A stretch of DNA of 64,000 nt from Parabacteroides timonensis (lineage in GTDB: Bacteria > Bacteroidota > Bacteroidia > Bacteroidales > Tannerellaceae). The stretch lies in contig NZ_LT669941.1 of the NCBI RefSeq assembly GCF_900128505.1, positions 259,934 to 323,933 on the forward strand. The letters are read 5' to 3'. This document shows, piece by piece, positions 60,860 to 64,000 of the stretch. A program made the translations under genes and the position numbers. The notes under the pieces are model-generated. The model worked only from the letters and a program-made list of their open reading frames with translations. It was not told the origin of the DNA and did no database searches. Positions within the stretch are counted from its first letter, which is position 1. Each line of letters opens with the position of its first letter.

Positions 60860-62515
60860 ATGAAACTCTATTCTTTATTTTTATGCGCATCAGCCGCGCT
60901 TTTATTAAGCACTCAAAATGCGGATGCCCAGATTACGGAAAGACCACGTCCAGCAGAGTGGGATCACCTGGTTGAGGGTGCACGGTTTATGGATCGTTTT
61001 CTTCCTATGCCTGCCGGAAAACTAAGTAGTGACGTATGGGGAGCCCGGAACGTCATTCCCCGGTATGTAGACAACGGGATCGAGGATAATGTCCGTTCCT
61101 ATTGGGGAGGAAATATCATCAAGGATAATACGGGACAATATCATCTATATGTTTGCGGATGGCCAGAGAACTCTCCCCAGGGACATATGTTCTGGCCTAA
61201 ATCGACCGTTTATCATGCTGTATGCAATAACTCTATCGGTCCGTTCATAATCAAAGATACCATCGGCCCGGGACATAACCCGGAGGCTTTCCGTTTGAAA
61301 GACGGACGCGTGGTAGTCTATGTTATCGACGGCTATTACCTGGCAGACGACCTGAACGGTCCGTGGATCCGCAAGACGTTTGATTTCGACAAACGCGACC
61401 GTCCTATTATCGAAGGACTGTCCAATCTTACTTTCTCCCGGCGTGAAGACGGTTCCTTCCTCATGGTCTGCCGTGGGGGCGGTGTATGGATCAGTCAGAC
61501 CGGGCTTTCCCCTTACAACCAGATTACGGACAAACGGGTATATCCCCCGGTGGAGGGTGCTTTCGAAGACCCTGTCGTTTGGCACGACCATATCCAGTAT
61601 CACCTGATCGTGAACGACTGGTTGGGACGTATTGCTTTCTATCTGCGTTCGAAGGATGGTGTCAATTGGGTGACTGATCCGGGCGAAGCTTACCTGCCGG
61701 GCGTCTCCGTCCATGAGGATGGTAAAGTGGAAGACTGGTTTAAATACGAACGTATCAAAATATTGCAGGATAGCTACGGTCGTGCTATCCAGGCCAACTT
61801 TGCCGTGATCGATACCCTGAAACATGAAGACCAGCCGAACGATAACCACAGTTCCAAGAATATCAGTATCCCGTTGACCCCAGGTTTGTTACTGACCGTA
61901 CTCGATACCAAACCGATCACGGATAAGACGCAAACAATACGTGTAAAGATCGCTGCTGAAGAGGGCTTTGACCCGCAGACGGATATCGATTTCAAATCCT
62001 TGCGTTTCGGTGCATCTACAGAAGTGAATTTCGGCAAAGGATGTAAAGTACAAAATACAAAGAAAGAGGGAAAAGACCTGATTGTCACCTTCGATGCCAA
62101 AGGTAACGGAATAACAGCCGAAGAGTTCGCCCCTAAGTTACTGGGTAAAACAACTTCTGGTAAACTCCTGTACGGATATGCCCGCCTTCCCTGGGTGAGT
62201 TATAATGACCCGATCCTTTCTGCCCGGATGCCCGAATTTATCTCAGACGGACAGGATATAAAAATTGTCGTAGAAAACTTTGGCCAGGTAGCTTCCAAAC
62301 CGGCTGTCCTGACATTGGAACAATTTCAGGATGGAAACAGGAAGGAGATAGGACAGACAAAGGTCGCCTCTCTTACCCCTTACGGCAAAACGAATGTGAC
62401 ACTTTCCGCTAACACGAAGTTCGAGAAAGGAAAAGCATACGACTTCCTGCTGACCATCCGTACGTCGGATAATGTTGTTTCCACTTACAGCTTTCAAACA
62501 ACCCCGGTGAAGTAA
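60860..62515 (+). CDS. Secreted five-bladed-propeller glycosidase-like protein
   Basis: 551 residues, signal peptide to about 23 (NADAQI). The N-terminal 330 residues have repeated GH43/GH32-like blade motifs: YWGGNIIKDNTGQYHLYVCGW, GPGHNPEAFRLKDGRVVVYV, LSNLTFSRREDGSFLMVCRGG and EGAFEDPVVWHDHIQYHLIVND, with acidic residues where GH43-type catalytic residues sit. C-terminal beta domains follow (about 345-551). I recognise no named family with certainty; a glycosidase acting on the same glycan as the GH2 is the best guess. Confidence 0.7.
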   Translation: MKLYSLFLCASAALLLSTQNADAQITERPRPAEWDHLVEGARFMDRFLPMPAGKLSSDVWGARNVIPRYVDNGIEDNVRSYWGGNIIKDNTGQYHLYVCGWPENSPQGHMFWPKSTVYHAVCNNSIGPFIIKDTIGPGHNPEAFRLKDGRVVVYVIDGYYLADDLNGPWIRKTFDFDKRDRPIIEGLSNLTFSRREDGSFLMVCRGGGVWISQTGLSPYNQITDKRVYPPVEGAFEDPVVWHDHIQYHLIVNDWLGRIAFYLRSKDGVNWVTDPGEAYLPGVSVHEDGKVEDWFKYERIKILQDSYGRAIQANFAVIDTLKHEDQPNDNHSSKNISIPLTPGLLLTVLDTKPITDKTQTIRVKIAAEEGFDPQTDIDFKSLRFGASTEVNFGKGCKVQNTKKEGKDLIVTFDAKGNGITAEEFAPKLLGKTTSGKLLYGYARLPWVSYNDPILSARMPEFISDGQDIKIVVENFGQVASKPAVLTLEQFQDGNRKEIGQTKVASLTPYGKTNVTLSANTKFEKGKAYDFLLTIRTSDNVVSTYSFQTTPVK

Positions 62516-62540
62516 GCCTATTCCTTCAGTTTCTTCCGTA

Positions 62541-62672
62541 GGGAACGTGAGTTTCCTGCGGAGGGAATTACAGTTCCCTGCCGAGGAAACTCCAGTTTCC
62601 AAGGCATGAAATTATATGGAAACGCCAGTTTCCAAACTGCAAAACTACGAGGAAACTGTAATTGGTTGGTTG
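62541..62672. repeat. 22-nt-period array 5 (about 6 units)
   Basis: Unit boundaries at 62541, 62563, 62585, 62607, 62629 and 62651. Units 1-3 and 6 follow GGrAAynnnAGTTyCCnnGCnnA; each is itself a dyad (GGAAAC ... GTTTCC), so the array is both tandem and palindromic. It lies between the convergent 60860 and sigma genes. Confidence 0.8.
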
Positions 62673-62687
62673 TTAGTGTTATATTGT

Positions 62688-63248
62688 TTAATACCTTTTC
62701 TTCAGATATGTATGTATTTTCTTATATGCCGTCGCAATATGAGCTTCCACTGTTTTCTGTGATATTTCCAGTAGTGTTGCGATCTCTTTTTGCTTAAGCC
62801 TGTCGGATAGAAACAATCTGAATACCTCCCTGCATTTATCCGGTAATGAATTGATTGCCTTCTGAACAAGTTCCCGTTCCTCCTGATCCAGCAGTTTCGA
62901 CTCAGGGTTATTATTATCTGAAATTACTTCTACATGATACAGTTCCAGTGGATCTTTATCCGGTTCGTTGGTCCGGCGGATATAATGTAGTGCCTGGTTC
63001 TTTACAGAAGTATACAGGTAACTTTCTATATTTTCTATTTGATCTAATGTCTCTCTTTTCTTCCATATAATGAAGAAAACGTCGGAGACAGCCTCCTCTG
63101 CCTGCTCTTTCGACGACAGGTAGTAAAATGCATGATGGAACAATTGCTGATAGTACATGTCGAAGAGCAGACGAAAAGCTTTTTCGTCCCCCTTGGCGAT
63201 ATTATCAATCAGGGAAGATTTAGTGTATCCTCTTGTCCTAAAATTCAT
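62688..63248 (-). CDS. ECF RNA polymerase sigma factor (second system)
   Basis: 186 residues. Region 2 (FRLLFDMYYQQLFHHAFYYLSSKEQAEEAVSDVFFIIWKKRETL) and region 4 (LPDKCREVFRLFLSDRLKQKEIATLLEISQKTVEAHIATAYKKIHTYL) are complete. It points away from the FecR gene at 63690, an uncommon arrangement; usually both genes run the same way. It is not close to the sigma factor at 50854. Confidence 0.92.
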   Translation of the reverse strand: MNFRTRGYTKSSLIDNIAKGDEKAFRLLFDMYYQQLFHHAFYYLSSKEQAEEAVSDVFFIIWKKRETLDQIENIESYLYTSVKNQALHYIRRTNEPDKDPLELYHVEVISDNNNPESKLLDQEERELVQKAINSLPDKCREVFRLFLSDRLKQKEIATLLEISQKTVEAHIATAYKKIHTYLKKRY

Positions 63249-63689
63249 ACGTTTAGAGTTCAGTGGTTTACCTCGATACTAAAGAAAAAAAGTAGTTTTT
63301 ACAGGAGTAAAGATACGTCTTTTCTTTTAAGTGAAGTTTGTTCTCTCTGTTTTTAATGAAATAATTAACAAGGGTATATTCTTGTATATTAAATGCATAT
63401 AAGGAGAGTTTTGACGGTAAGCTTCTGTAATTCATAAGGCAGTCTTGTTTGTGTTACCCGGAAATTCCCCGTCCGGATAGAACATAAAGAACATGAGCGT
63501 TTGTTGCCTATTGCTTTTTAAGCACGAAACAAATGTATATAAAAAAGCCGAAAAGCCGAAAGGTGTATCTTTAAGCCTGTTATTTTATATCCTATTTCTT
63601 TAAATGTTAAAAATGAACTTCCTTATTAGGGTTTTTTCTCAGAGCTGTCATCTATATATGTGAGTGAGATAATTATATAAGTAATAAAG
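63249..63689. other. Intergenic region between divergent sigma and FecR genes
   Basis: 441 bp, AT-rich. A minus-strand -7 box TACATTTG at 63530-63537 would give the sigma gene a leader of about 275 nt. Also AAAAGCCGAAAAGCCGAAAG near 63544. No ORF, hairpin with T run or known RNA is recognised. Confidence 0.5.
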
Positions 63690-64000
63690 ATGTCGAATAT
63701 AAAAAACAGAAAAGACGAAGAGATAAAAAGACGCATTCAGTTCAAGCCGGTAGAAACAGAACCGGATGTCGTCTACAATAAAATGTGGCAACGGATCATG
63801 AACTCTGATACGATTATAATGGGCGTATCATCCGTTTGGAAATATGCATCCATTGCAGTATCCATAGCCTTATTGGTCGTTTCTTCTTTTTTATATAAGA
63901 TACATACCGAACCCAGACCATTGGCCTATATGGAAGTAGCCTCGATGGTCGGTTCTAAAACCCGGGTTCTTTTGCCGGACAGCACAATCGTCTGGTTGAA
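63690..64000 (+). CDS. FecR-type anti-sigma factor (cut by right edge)
   Basis: 103 residues from ATG 63690 (MSNIKNRKDEEIKRR). Cytoplasmic N-terminus, a membrane helix (YASIAVSIALLVVSSFLY), and the beginning of the FecR domain (VASMVGSKTRVLLPDSTIVWL) with the family's LPDGT-like motif as LPDST. The window ends before the C-terminal domain. It lacks the palindrome-coded linker of the FecR at 51505. A SusC/SusD pair would be expected beyond the edge. Confidence 0.88.
   Translation, partial: MSNIKNRKDEEIKRRIQFKPVETEPDVVYNKMWQRIMNSDTIIMGVSSVWKYASIAVSIALLVVSSFLYKIHTEPRPLAYMEVASMVGSKTRVLLPDSTIVWL

Overview
The window looks like the chromosome of a gut Bacteroidales species, most likely Parabacteroides or a close relative. 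The genus is an inference. The order is supported by two SusC/SusD loci, a hybrid two-component regulator of the HTCS type, ECF sigma/FecR pairs, and many promoters of the Bacteroidetes form (TTTG, 18-20 bp, TAnnTTTG). No tRNA, rRNA, CRISPR array, phage or intact insertion sequence was seen.

Layout. 1-2.8 kb: two halves of an ABC exporter (minus strand). 2.9-18.7 kb: an arabinan utilisation locus (GH51 arabinofuranosidase, GH43 endo-arabinanase, SusC, SusD, DUF3823 lipoprotein), then a DUF6261 gene with a 42-bp tandem repeat in its leader, the HTCS regulator and a FucP-type sugar permease. 18.8-25.2 kb: a TPR-like protein divergent from a ribose/nucleoside operon (ribokinase, ADP-ribosylglycohydrolase-like lipoprotein, nucleoside hydrolase, sugar permease) that resembles the Bacteroides rus locus without its SusC/D pair. 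25.3-34.3 kb: an unknown protein with GtrA and a polyprenyl glycosyltransferase, msrA/uraA, and potABCD with a HAD hydrolase. 34.4-38.7 kb: a queuosine-precursor transporter under what looks like a preQ1-I riboswitch, a DUF2490 protein, an SGNH hydrolase, two GNATs and exonuclease III. 38.8-44.7 kb: an operon of a VTC-domain polyphosphate polymerase, DUF4956, DUF2490 and a LytS/LytTR pair, divergent from a Cthe_2159-like beta-helix lipoprotein.

44.8-49.5 kb is a decay zone. A PLP-dependent sulfhydrylase gene has lost its whole middle in frame, and one deletion has joined a TolC-type gene to an EmrA/HlyD gene, leaving an orphan EmrB-like pump and its MarR regulator. 49.7-62.5 kb: cysK, then a sigma/anti-sigma-controlled locus (ECF sigma, FecR, SusC with STN domain, SusD, GH2 with a C-terminal discoidin-like domain, and a beta-propeller glycosidase-like protein). 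An apparent cis-antisense RNA of the DonS type lies opposite the SusC leader. 62.7-64 kb: a second ECF sigma factor facing away from a second FecR cut by the window edge.

The least explained signals are non-coding or dual-purpose DNA: (i) five intergenic arrays of diverged units with an exact 22-nt period; (ii) long palindromes inside the HTCS and FecR coding sequences that share arm sequence and encode a similar peptide (KAxDxR); (iii) the 42-bp repeat before DUF6261, open in two frames; (iv) the compact preQ1-like pseudoknot; (v) the antisense RNA in the second SusC locus.
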